The translations under genes and the position numbers were made by a program. Shown here in pieces: positions 11,133 through 21,014 of a DNA stretch of 64,000 nucleotides. Each line of letters begins with the position of its first letter. The stretch's first letter is position 1. The notes beneath the pieces were generated by a model. It saw only the letters and a program-made list of their open reading frames with translations, was not told the origin of the DNA and did no database searches. Source of the DNA: Morinoia aosen (taxonomy: Eukaryota; Arthropoda; Malacostraca; Amphipoda; Talitridae); NCBI GenBank assembly GCA_030386875.1, contig CM059568.1:29072120-29136119 (forward strand), read 5' to 3'.

Positions 11133-12050
11133 ATGTCTCCAAACGTTAGTAACGACAGTCAGGCGGTTTCTGTTAAACTAACGCCGTTCGCGATTCAAAG
11201 TTTGGACTCTTGGTTCTTCCTAACCGAAGAACATTTCGAATGCCTATCCATCAATTGCGAAAAAATCAAATATTACTCGTTATTAAGGGCCCTGCCCACG
11301 ACTTGCCTAGACGACCTCTCTGGGGTTTGTAACGCTAACTCAACCGAACCTTATTCCACCCTCAAAGATCATATTTTAAAACGTTACAGCAAGGATAGAG
11401 CCCAAAGAATCCAGGCTTTGACGAGTAATCTCACCACCTACAATAGCCAAACACCTTTAGAGTTACTTAAAGAAATGCGGAAATTGGCGAAGGGGGTGAT
11501 GGATGACAATACCCTTAAGACATTGTACATCCAACGCTTGCCCGTACGCCTGCAACCATTCCTCCATACACAGGATTCCTCCGTGAATCTGGACGTTCTC
11601 GCAGAATTAGCCGAGAAAATTCTTGCCTGTGAAACCCAGACACCGAATAGCTCTGCCGCTACTCCAATGGTCAGTCAAACCAGCCCAAACGAAACGGATA
11701 GATTATTGCGCGAGTTAGTTCAGCGAGTTGGAGCACTAGAAGTTGCTACCCAGCAAGCCGAACACGCGGAAAGAGTTCATGGGGTCGCACACCAAACAGC
11801 GGCGTATCAGCAAGCCGATAATTCCACACACACCGTTCCGTTTGACAGACACAAGAGAGTGAATCGTTCATTTAAACATCAGAGGGCCGGTTGTTCAAAT
11901 ACCGTTCAGGGCCAGGATTCACGAGACAATCTGGAGGAGGAATGGTGCTGGTATCACAGAAAGTACTTGCACAAGGCTCGTAAATGTGAGTCGCCGATGT
12001 GCCCACTTTACGTACTACTTTACCGAAAAAACGGGAACAGCGCGGCGTAA
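11133..12050 (+). CDS. gag: Gag of C
   Basis: Gag forms the particle and binds element RNA. I take the ATG at 11133 because it is the first ATG of the open frame, after the leader repeats. The 305-residue protein has a capsid-like helical region with the LKEMRKLAKGV and LPVRLQPF blocks also seen in A2 ([20 protein letters not shown]). A basic linker follows, then a CHCC knuckle (CWYH, KC, C) close to the C-terminus. The frame ends with TAA at 12048-12050 and overlaps pol. It is intact, though pol of the same copy is broken. Assignment to the CsRn1 lineage rests on the knuckle type. Confidence 0.9.
   Translation: MSPNVSNDSQAVSVKLTPFAIQSLDSWFFLTEEHFECLSINCEKIKYYSLLRALPTTCLDDLSGVCNANSTEPYSTLKDHILKRYSKDRAQRIQALTSNLTTYNSQTPLELLKEMRKLAKGVMDDNTLKTLYIQRLPVRLQPFLHTQDSSVNLDVLAELAEKILACETQTPNSSAATPMVSQTSPNETDRLLRELVQRVGALEVATQQAEHAERVHGVAHQTAAYQQADNSTHTVPFDRHKRVNRSFKHQRAGCSNTVQGQDSRDNLEEEWCWYHRKYLHKARKCESPMCPLYVLLYRKNGNSAA
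12026..12032 (+). promoter_or_regulatory. -1 ribosomal frameshift heptamer, C
   Basis: A AAA AAC in gag frame phase fits the X XXY YYZ rule exactly. Pol is open in the -1 frame on both sides of it, and gag stops 18 bases further on. No stimulatory structure was worked out. Confidence 0.75.
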
Positions 12051-15000
12051 ATGCGAGTCAGACGCCAGCGCAAAACAAAACAAACGCCACTCGCTGTTTA
12101 TTCCTTTCCGATCCGGCTACCGGCTTTCGATTATTGATCGATACCGGGAGTTCGGTAAGCCTAATCCCGGCAACTGACAGAGACAAAAGTACCACGGGTA
12201 TTCCAAACTTGCGTGCTGCAAATGGCACTCCTATATTATGTTACGGCACGAAAACGTTGTCGTGCTCTCTAAATCTCAAACGTTCCCTGAGCTTCGAATT
12301 CATAGTGGCTGATGTGGACACGCCCATCATTGGTGCCGATTTCCTTCAGAAGTTTGCATTGGTGGTGGATGTGAGAAACGGATGCTTGTATGATAGCGAA
12401 ACCCGAGTGCTAAGACCCCTTAGTGCCGTCGATATGGTGAACGTTACGTCAAGCGTCTCCCCTAATCTAGAGAGTACATGCCCCTACCAACGAGTTTTGC
12501 TCGAATTCCCCTCACTCTTTCAACCTAACGTAACGTTGCAAAATAACACGCTGACGCAACACCACATATCGACGAGCGGTCCTCCTGTTTACGCGAAAGT
12601 TAGACGTTTGCCCCATGATCGACTGCAGGAAGTAAAAGCGGAGTTTTCAAAAATGGTCCAAGAAGGGACAGTTCGCGTTTCGAAAAGTCCCTGGGCCTGT
12701 CCCTTGTTGATTGTTCCGAAAAGCAACGGCGAGTTGCGTATTTGCGGCGATTACCGCCAACTCAATTCCGTAACTGTACCCGACAGATTCCCCATTCCCC
12801 ATCTTCATGATTTTACTGCAAATCTGTCAGGGGCAAAAATCTTCTCTACAATTGACCTGAAGAGAGCTTTCCACCTGATTCCAATGGAGGAAAGCTCTAT
12901 TCAGAAGACCGCTGTCTGCACGCCGTTTGGTTTGTACGAGTATCTTCGTATGCCGTATGGCTTGCGAAATGCTCCGCAAACCTTTCAGCGGCACATGACT
13001 GAAGTCCTTTCCGACCTCCCGTTTTTGTATGGTTACCTCGATGATGTGCTTGTGGCTTCGGGGACACCTGAGGAGCACGTGCATCATTTGAGAGAGCTGT
13101 GCAAACGACTAGCGTCGCACGCTCTGCTGATTAATCCAGCAAAGTGTGTACTGGGAAAGAAGGAACTGACTTTTCTAGGTCACTACATCTCAGATAAAGG
13201 CATTAGGCCACTTCCCGACAAGGTAGAAGCTATCCGAAATTTTCCAAAACCCTCTACACAGAGAGAGTTGCGCAGGTTCTTGGGATCGGTGAATTTTTAC
13301 CACCGATTCCTAAGGAACTGTGCGGCGACTCTGGCACCACTCTCCTCACTCATTAGAGCGAAGAAACGAGGGAAGTCTGTACTGATAAAGTGGAACGGTG
13401 AGGCAGAGGAGGCATTCACAGCAATTAAAGAGGAACTCGCTAATGCGACGGAGTTGGCTTACCCACACCCGAACGCAAAACTTAATCTAGTAGTAGATGC
13501 GTCAGATCTTGCTGTCGGCGCGGTGCTACAGCAAACCGTTCAAAATGACACGTAACCATTGGCGTTCTTTAGTCGGAAACTTTCTCCCACCGAACAACGC
13601 TATAGCACGTTCGGGAGAGAGCTTCTGGCGATCTATCTTGCCATAAAACACTTCCGCTATACCCTGGAAGCGCGTCAGTTTACGGTGTTTACCGATCACA
13701 AACCTCTCATTAATGCCATAAGAATGCCTCTTGACCGCCATTCCCCTCGAGAAAGTCGGCACCTGAGTTACATAGCACAGTTCACTAACGATCTCAGGCA
13801 CATTAAGGGGGACGAGAACACGGTCGCCGACTGCTTATCGCGTGTGCACAACGTGGTATTAAACCCGTTGGCGCCCGAGTTCCGACCTTCTGTGCACATG
13901 ATTTCGTTGGCTGATATCATCACCGAACAAAAAAACGACACGGAGATCCAATCTTTGATTGAGTCTCCTAGCTCGTCTCTAAAGCTGTCACTCAGAGAGG
14001 GCGTTTACTGTGACGCTGACCGGCCTAACCGATACTACTTGCCTAACAATTTGCGTTTGCCCACCATTAAACATTACCATGCACTTTCCCATCCTGGGAC
14101 AGATAGAACTTTCCGCCTAATGGCAGATCGTTTTGTCTGGACCGGGATGCGTAGGGCCATAAGAGAGTTCGTTCGCAATTGCCCAGATTGCCAAGCTAGC
14201 AAAGTCACTCGACACAACAAAGCCGCAATTCAACCTTGTGCTTTCTCAGGCGGAAAATTTGACGCGGTCAACATAGATATTGTCGGCCCGCTTCCAAACT
14301 CTCGCGGGTTCTCGTATTTACTTACTATGATAGACCGTTTCTCTAGGTGGGTCGAGGCTGTTCCCATTGCTAACATAACGGCAGAAACTGTAGCTCGAAC
14401 TTTCGTAGAGACGTGGATCTCCCGCTTTGGGGTTCCTTTGAGCATCACGCACGATCGTGGTGCTCAGTTTACTTCCGCCTTGTGGTTGGAGATCTCCAAA
14501 ATCCTAGGTAGTGACAACATCGCGACCACCGCGTTCCACCCCCAATCAAATGGACTCATTGAGAGAGTCCACCGGGATCTCAAAGCGTCACTACGTTGTT
14601 TAAAATGCCACGACGATTGGGCGGACCGATTGCCTGTCGTCTTACTTACTCTACGTAACTTGTTTCGTCAGGACCAAAAGTGCACGTCCTCCGAATTGCT
14701 TTACGGGAAGTCCTTAAGATTGCCCGGAGATGTTATTGATCCCGATTACAAAATTGACGACTCCTTCAGTCGAATCACTGATTACGCGGCACGTCTCAAA
14801 CGCGCCATGCGCGAATTGGTTTACCAACCGCCTCGCCTGCCTTTACCATCTGACAGCCTTGATCCATTGTTGAACACCTGTACACATGTTTACGTCCGGG
14901 TGGACGGAGTAAAAACCCCCTTACGACGTCCCTATGATGGCCCCTACAGGGTTCTAAAGAGGACGCCGAAATATTTTATAATCGAAAGGGGTACCAAGAG

Positions 15001-15643
15001 CGACAGTGTTAGCATAGATAGACTGAAGGCAGCATATGTGTCCTTTCCTGATGATCGTTCTACCAACACTCATGAGCCGCAACCCAGGTTGCAAATTACC
15101 CCCAGGTCAACACCTGTCGAGGCCACTGGGTTGCACTTGTCTGTTTTGGCTAGGAACCTTCCTCCCACTATGGAGTGCAATGAGTTCGTCGTTCCCTTGA
15201 AGACCGTTCAAAGAACGCTGTCGGAACCTCGTAATTCGGGTGCTTCCAATTCGGCTGATGTTTCTGTTGCTGTTGTTCCCCATCACAAAATAGCCTCAGA
15301 TACCCTTTCGTTGTCCCAGTTGGGAATCCGAACGTCAACTTTCACAGCTCCACAGCTTAACCTTTCTATTGTCCCCGAGCGCTGTAGCAGTTTTGGCAGA
15401 CCTAGTCGTCCGCCAGCTCGTTACGCGCAGACTTATAGGGTGGTGACTTCTGATCTGACAAATTTTTCTTCTATTTCCTCCTGTCAAGCCTTCTGTTGGG
15501 ATTTTCCTTTCTTGATCCTTTCGGGCATCTTACAGGTAACAGCTTCACTGTTACCAGACCTTTCGGTCCACATGCGTTGGGGGGTAGCTGTAGTGAACCC
15601 CCATCCAGCAACTCAGTCGAAATTTCGGAAATTCTCAGAATGA
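12032..15643 (+). pseudogene. pol: Pol of C, one nonsense codon
   Basis: Pol would be translated by -1 frameshift from gag. In order there are protease [14 protein letters not shown] with YGYLDDVLVAS (about 13027-13062), RNase H VVDASD, GRELLA and FTDHKP, integrase HHCC, then the integrase DDE residues in the contexts [15 protein letters not shown] and NGLIERVH, and a GPY-type tail. TAA at 13553-13555 replaces a codon that is Ser in A2 (before PLAFFS) and cuts RNase H. Downstream the frame is open to 15643, where it has already entered the 3' LTR; the original stop may have been lost. No env follows. A single lesion suggests recent death. Confidence 0.93.
15557..15588 (+). promoter_or_regulatory. 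C pre-LTR hairpin and polypurine tract
   Basis: GACCTTTCGGTC (15557-15568) precedes GTTGGGGGGTAGC and the 3' LTR. The hairpin is identical to those of A1, A2 and E although the neighbouring bases differ. Confidence 0.75.
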
Positions 15644-15880
15644 TCATTTAAAAATTCAGTGAAATAAATTCAACCATTAGCATAAAAACACATTACGAAA
15701 TTCACTAATCTCTATCCTCAATTTTATTAAAATTGTGTAACGAAAAATTCAATCTCTAAGAATTCACTTTCGAGTCTTAACGAAACTTCCCATTGCTGCG
15801 CGATAGCAACATCTTATTCGGCCAAGCGGCCACTTTTCTCATATCATTCAGAGTGTGCACATCGCGGTGTTTCTGGCTGG

Positions 15881-16292
15881 TATTATAGATTGGATAGCCC
15901 TACACTAGAGCACAGCGCAGGTTCCACATAGACACCAAATAGTTATAGTACTGAACACAATACCATGCAATGACACAGCAAGTTAGGTAAATAGTTCACT
16001 CACCTCTTGGATACCTTAACTTAATACTCCATTTTCAATACTGTGGCTAGCAAGAGTAGAGCGGAGATAGACGGGAAATGTATAGTATAGGGTAGAATAG
16101 AATTAGTACATTAGTTTAGAACTTAAGAAGTTAGATACCAACCACAGTATGGTAATTATTTACACACTCGGTCAACATGTACTTGTTGTTGAACCCGTGG
16201 CCAATCGCAGACTGGCTTGCGAGTGTTGCTCTCTCGAGCGTTGCCAACTTATGGTCTCTCTAACTAGAACTTACACTACTCGCTATATTACA
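15881..16292 (-). repeat. D 3' LTR (left on the + strand)
   Basis: It is 412 bp, runs from TATTATAG to TATTACA on the + strand, and is bordered by GCTGG on the left and the purine tract complement on the right. It differs from the other LTR by three substitutions. Confidence 0.93.
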
Positions 16293-16303
16293 CCCCTCCC
16301 TCC
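16293..16303 (-). other. D polypurine tract
   Basis: On the minus strand this reads GGAGGGAGGGG directly before the LTR start TG, the expected plus-strand primer. Confidence 0.75.
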
Positions 16304-16358
16304 TTAATTAGAAACCCTCCCCCTGTATCCCCAGTCCCCTTATTCAATATAGTCAATC

Positions 16359-17690
16359 CTAAAGGTCCATTCTCACCACAGGCTTCCGAGCCCGGGTAGA
16401 CCTGCGTGAGATGTTAGCACTTGGAGGCTCGTGCATCCTAGCCTCCTGGGTGGGAGTCGGGTAATCAGGTGTTCCGGTGTCAGGTTCATTGGTCGGAGGT
16501 GGTGGGTATGAATTTTGAGCAGGTTGTGGAAACAAGACGGTTTCCTCCGTAGGTTGTTCCAAGGGTTCAGGGATGGTGTTCGAGCAGGTAATAACTTGGT
16601 CCTGGTGTCGACGAACGACCTCTCCCCCCTTCAGTTGGCACTTGTAGGATACCGGGCCTGTTTTCTCAATGGTGGTAGCAGGGGTCCATTTTGGGGAACC
16701 CGGCGTGTATTGACGGACCATCACAGGAGACTCCGGCGGAATATCAACCGCGCGAGACCCTGGGTGGTATCTTTTCTGAGCGTCCTGGCGTTGAGCAACT
16801 TTGGACGCGATTGCTTCTGACGGCCAAAGCAGATCAAGACGAGAGCGAACTTTTCTGCCTAACATCAGTTCGGCGGGCGTAACACCTGTTGTCGTGTGGG
16901 GTGTCAGCCGATAGTTGAACAGAAACCTGTCTAGTGCTAGGCGTAGGGGTTCCGTTGACTTTCGTATATTCTTCTTGAAAGTTTGTACCATGCGCTCTGC
17001 CAGTCCATTAGTTGAAGGGTGGTATGGTGCGCTCGTAATATGTCGCATACCACATGCCTTCACAAATTCTTGGAATTCGGCCGATGTGAAACACGTTGCA
17101 TTGTCAGAAACAATTGTTACTGGAAATCCAAATGTCGCAAAAGTGTGTTTCAGGCACGAGATCGTTTTGCTAGAGGTTGTAGTAGATGTGGGAAAAATTT
17201 CAACCCACTTAGAGTGTGCATCCACGATCACTAGATAGTATTTTCCATCCATTGGGCCCGCGTAGTCAATGTGTATGCGATGCCAAGGCTTCGCAGGCCA
17301 TTCCCACGGATGGAGTTCAGCTTTCGTTGGTGCAGCTCGAGTGCTCAGGCACTCGCTGCATTACTTAGTCGTTTCTTCTAGATCTTTGTCCAGCAGCGGC
17401 CACCATACATAGCTGCGAGCTAACTCCTTCATCCTGGATGATCCAGCATGGCCAGAGTGCAGTTCGTCCACAATGGCTTGTCTGAGAGCTTGGGGTACAA
17501 TAATTCTTGCTCCCCAGAGTACACAGCCATTTTGTGTGGACAATTCGTCTCGCCTCCTAGTAAACGGAGCGAGATCAGGATCACCAATTACCGTCGAAGG
17601 CCAGCCTACTTGGCAGTATTTGTATACCTTTGAAAGTACTGGGTCCCTTAGGGTGCCGTCGCGGATGTGGGTGCTATGACTGGAGCTGAC
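16359..17690 (-). pseudogene. pol: Integrase end of D Pol, stop and frameshift
   Basis: This is the Pol portion that would insert element DNA in the nucleus. It shows a linker beginning RDPVLSKVYKYC, zinc-binding HSGHAG with a later C-x2-C, then catalytic residues in HIDYAGP, IVSDNATCF and NGLAERMVQTF. The tail is P/T-rich. A TAA at about 17370 interrupts the zinc domain just after EETTK. The link to the upstream frame is lost through a frameshift near 17660-17690, since gag-RT ends in a different frame at 17648. Downstream of the stop 297 codons stay open. Confidence 0.9.
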
Positions 17691-20374
17691 TCAAGGAAAT
17701 TAACTAAGGACGTCCATTCCGCAGGAATAGGTGTGGCTTCCTCGGGAGTTGTCAAAGGTAGACGACTGAGAGCATCAGCTGTGCCCAACAGCACGCCGGA
17801 CCGGTGACGCAAGGTGAACTTGTAGGACTGCAGTAGTAAAGCCCACCTTTGAATGCGCCCGGATGCCATCGGAGGAATGCTTCTACCCGGATCAAAAAGT
17901 CCCAACAAAGGTTTGTGGTCCGTAACCACAGTGAAATCCTGTCCCCACAGGTAGCAATGAAATTTTCGAAGTGCGAACACCATAGCTAGGGCTTCTTTCT
18001 CAGTTTGAGAGTAGTTGCGTTCTGTTGCTGTTAGAGTTCGGGAGGCAAAATAGGCGGGGCGTTCCATCCCATCAATAAGGTGACACAGCACCGCTCCCAC
18101 ACCATACGCACTACTGTCCGCCACTACCACTATGGGTTTCTGAGGGTCAAAATGGACTAGAGTCTGAGAGTCCAGGAGGGCTTGTTTAGATTTCTGGAAA
18201 GCTCTCTCCTGACTTGCATCCCATTTCCAATGGGTTTTGTCTCTCAGTAAGGTATTTAGGGGCTCCAGCATAGTTGCAGATGATTTTAGAAATTTCCTAT
18301 AGAAATTTAGCAGCCCAAGGTAGGCTCTCAGTTGAGTTACATTAGTAGGAGCTGGTGCATTCTGGATTGCTGCTACCTTCTCTGCAGTGGGGTGCAATCC
18401 ATCCTTGTCAATTTGGTATCCAAGGTAGGATACCTGTGGCACTCCAATTTGGCATTTATCCGTTTTCAGTTTTAGTCCTGCCGCCTGTAGTTTAGATAAG
18501 ACTTGATAGAGACGCTTGTTGTGCTCTTGCTCATTAGTGGCACTCACCAGGACGTCATCCAGGTAGCAGAACACTCCTGGGAGGCCCTGCAATAGTCCTT
18601 CCATGGCACGCTGAAAGATTCCAGGTGCGGACGCAATTCCAAAACTGAGACGGTTGTAGGCAAATAAACCTCTGTGGGTGTTTATTACCGTGAGTTCCTT
18701 GGAGTCTTCATCCAAGGGTAGTTGAGCGTATGCCTGAGACATATCTAGCTTGGAGTATATAACTCCTCCTGCTAACCCGCTAAATAGATCTTCCACTCTG
18801 GGTATAGGGTAGGTATCCTGCCTAGTGGCTCTGTTGACTGTTAATTTGTAGTCCCCACAGATGCGGATGCTTTGATCAGCCTTGAGCACAGGGACGATCG
18901 CCGCTGCCCATCTCGAGTATTGTACAGGGGTGAGGATACCTTCCTGCACCAGTCTATCAAGTTCTGCCTCCACCTTAGGTCTCAGTGTGTAAGGCACGTT
19001 CCTGGCCTTAAAAAACTTTGGTGGTACGGCTGGATCCACTTCTATTTTGAAATTCCTTCCCTTAAAGCAACCTAGACCTGGTTGAAAAAGGTCAGGGAAT
19101 TTATTTGCTAACTCTTCAGGGCAGGTAGTCAATTTGTTGACATTATTTGATACTATAGTTAGCCCAAGGGAATCAATCAGGTCCCTACCCAGCAAAGCTG
19201 GCCCCTCCCTGTCTACAATCACAATAGTTGCTAGTTGAGGAACCATATTACCAGATTCACGCTGGATGTTAGCCCTAATCTCTCCGCAAACTACTAGCTC
19301 CGCTCCCCCATAAGTCCTAAGCTTAACATCAGAAGGTCTCAGCTCGGGTCTTGACTTAGCTAGTATTTTAGAGTAGGTGGCCATTGAAAGGATAGACCTG
19401 GCAGCACCTGTATCTACCTCCATCTCTAATGGCACACCATTTAGTAACAATTTTATTTTGATTGGGGGTTTCATTTCCTCGGCTATTGAGAAAATCTCTC
19501 CATAACAGCCTAGATTAGCAACTGGATAGTCTGCACAGGCTGCATTGTTAGTTCTATTAGGGTTAGGGTGGTGTTCCCTCCCCCTTTTCTCATGCATAGC
19601 ATGCACAAAATTATTTTTGTTGTCTTTAGCAGAATTTTGCTTTTTCAATTTAAAGCAACACTTCTTAAGATGGCCTTTTTGGCCACAACCATGACAAACA
19701 CTGTCTTCATAGGGGCAATCTCTACGCCAGTGCAGATTACCACAGCCGCTGCATGCTGATTTAGGGCTAGCTTGAGCCTGAGTTTTGCCCTGAGGCTTAA
19801 TAGCAGTTTGCTTTACTCTATGCTGGCCCACATTTAGTATGGAATTAGGTTGCCTTAACACAACCGTCTCCCTCAGTTGAGTTTCTTTGGCAGTTGCCAG
19901 ATCCACGGCTTTTTTCCATGTGAGGTCATTTTCATTGAGCAAACAATTTTGAACATCATTACTGGCCACACCCAGTATGAACCTATCAAGAAGCGTCTCT
20001 TCCAGAACTTCCTGTTTGAAATTACAGGTGTCTGACAGGGCCTTTAAGCTAGCCACAAAATCAGCAATGCTCTCCCCTTGTTTCTGGTTCCGCTTATGGA
20101 ACCTAAACCTTTCAAAGATCTGGTTGCGTGTCGGCTTAAAATGCCGTCTTAACGCTTCCATGATCTCCTCATAGGTAGCATCTAAAAGTCTTTTAGGTGA
20201 CAGTAGGTCTTTGGCTAACCTAACAATTTTAGGACCCACCAGAGCAATAAATGTTTTAGCTTTATTTGAATCTTCCACTTTATTAATACTAAGGAAGCAG
20301 TTTAGCCTGACTTCATATTCTGGGAATTCTTCCTCTAAAGGATTGAATTCTCCCACTGAGCCTAGCATTGGCAT
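17648..20374 (-). CDS. gag-pol: Gag-protease-RT-RNase H of D
   Basis: One 908-residue frame starts at MPMLGSVGEF (ATG at 20374). Residues 1-170 are a retrotransposon Gag domain. Two CCHC knuckles (CSGCGNLHWRRDC and CHGCGQKGHLKKC) lie at about 208-242. The protease has VDTGAARSIL at about 320. RT has FCYLDDVLVSA at about 608-618. RNase H shows VVADSSAYGVGAVL, TEKEALAMV and VVTDHKPLLG. The frame ends prematurely at 17648, where the linker to integrase should continue in another frame. All RT and RNase H catalytic motifs look intact. Confidence 0.92.
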   Translation of the reverse strand: MPMLGSVGEFNPLEEEFPEYEVRLNCFLSINKVEDSNKAKTFIALVGPKIVRLAKDLLSPKRLLDATYEEIMEALRRHFKPTRNQIFERFRFHKRNQKQGESIADFVASLKALSDTCNFKQEVLEETLLDRFILGVASNDVQNCLLNENDLTWKKAVDLATAKETQLRETVVLRQPNSILNVGQHRVKQTAIKPQGKTQAQASPKSACSGCGNLHWRRDCPYEDSVCHGCGQKGHLKKCCFKLKKQNSAKDNKNNFVHAMHEKRGREHHPNPNRTNNAACADYPVANLGCYGEIFSIAEEMKPPIKIKLLLNGVPLEMEVDTGAARSILSMATYSKILAKSRPELRPSDVKLRTYGGAELVVCGEIRANIQRESGNMVPQLATIVIVDREGPALLGRDLIDSLGLTIVSNNVNKLTTCPEELANKFPDLFQPGLGCFKGRNFKIEVDPAVPPKFFKARNVPYTLRPKVEAELDRLVQEGILTPVQYSRWAAAIVPVLKADQSIRICGDYKLTVNRATRQDTYPIPRVEDLFSGLAGGVIYSKLDMSQAYAQLPLDEDSKELTVINTHRGLFAYNRLSFGIASAPGIFQRAMEGLLQGLPGVFCYLDDVLVSATNEQEHNKRLYQVLSKLQAAGLKLKTDKCQIGVPQVSYLGYQIDKDGLHPTAEKVAAIQNAPAPTNVTQLRAYLGLLNFYRKFLKSSATMLEPLNTLLRDKTHWKWDASQERAFQKSKQALLDSQTLVHFDPQKPIVVVADSSAYGVGAVLCHLIDGMERPAYFASRTLTATERNYSQTEKEALAMVFALRKFHCYLWGQDFTVVTDHKPLLGLFDPGRSIPPMASGRIQRWALLLQSYKFTLRHRSGVLLGTADALSRLPLTTPEEATPIPAEWTSLVNFLESAPVIAPTSATAP

Positions 20375-20585
20375 TTTTACCCAGCTTTACAGCTAATTGT
20401 CAGATATCTACCTGAAATAGTAGTAGCAACAATATCAGTTGCAAGAGTGGCCAATTCAAGAGGCTGTAATAATACCCCTTGTTAAAAAAAAATCAGAAAT
20501 TTACAGCATCAATACTCTAGTCACTGAATAATATAAATTCTGAGTTCCTTCATTATTCTAGCCTCTCCCAATAGTTCTACAAAAA

Positions 20586-20602
20586 ATAATCCTCGTCGCC
20601 AG
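20586..20602 (-). other. D primer binding site
   Basis: On the minus strand the LTR end TATAATA is followed by CTGGCGACGAGGATTATT. TGGCGAC implies a tRNA ending GTCGCCA; I could not name the tRNA securely. Confidence 0.55.
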
Positions 20603-21014
20603 TATTATAGATTGGATAGCCCTACACTAGAGCACAGCGCAGGTTCCACATAGACACCAAATAGTTATAGTACTGAACACAATACCATGCAATGACACAG
20701 CAAGTTAGGTAAATAGTTCACTCACCTCTTGGATACCTTAACTTAATACTCCATTTTCAATACTGTGGCTAGCAAGAATAGAGCGGAGATAGACGGGAAA
20801 TGTATAGTATAGGGTAGAATAGAATTAGTACATTAGTTTAGAACTTAAGAAGTTTGATACCAACCACAGTATGGTAATTATTTACACACTCGGTCAACAT
20901 GTACTTGTTGTTGAACCCGAGGCCAATCGCAGACTGGCTTGCGAGTGTTGCTCTCTCGAGCGTTGCCAACTTATGGTCTCTCTAACTAGAACTTACACTA
21001 CTCGCTATATTACA
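20603..21014 (-). repeat. D 5' LTR (right on the + strand)
   Basis: It is 412 bp and nearly identical to 15881-16292, followed by the GCTGG duplication at 21015-21019. Confidence 0.93.

Larger units (their letters stand above)
15881..21014 (-). mobile_element. D: mag-like Gypsy retrotransposon
   Basis: Two 412-bp LTRs differing at three positions by eye enclose gag-pol on the minus strand. The target duplication is GCTGG (15876-15880 and 21015-21019) inside the 3' LTR of C. In element orientation the LTR starts TGTAATATAG and ends TATAATA. Gag and pol share one frame and Gag has two CCHC knuckles, as in the mag lineage (often annotated K02A2.6-like). The frame is broken once before integrase and stopped once within it. 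Confidence 0.93.

Noticed and set aside
15400..15643. A possible env or accessory gene after pol in C
   Set aside because: The frame continues from pol into the LTR, has no signal peptide or membrane pattern typical of env, and no separate start.
16515..17238. Plus-strand frames of about 60-107 codons
   Set aside because: They are antisense shadows of the D integrase.
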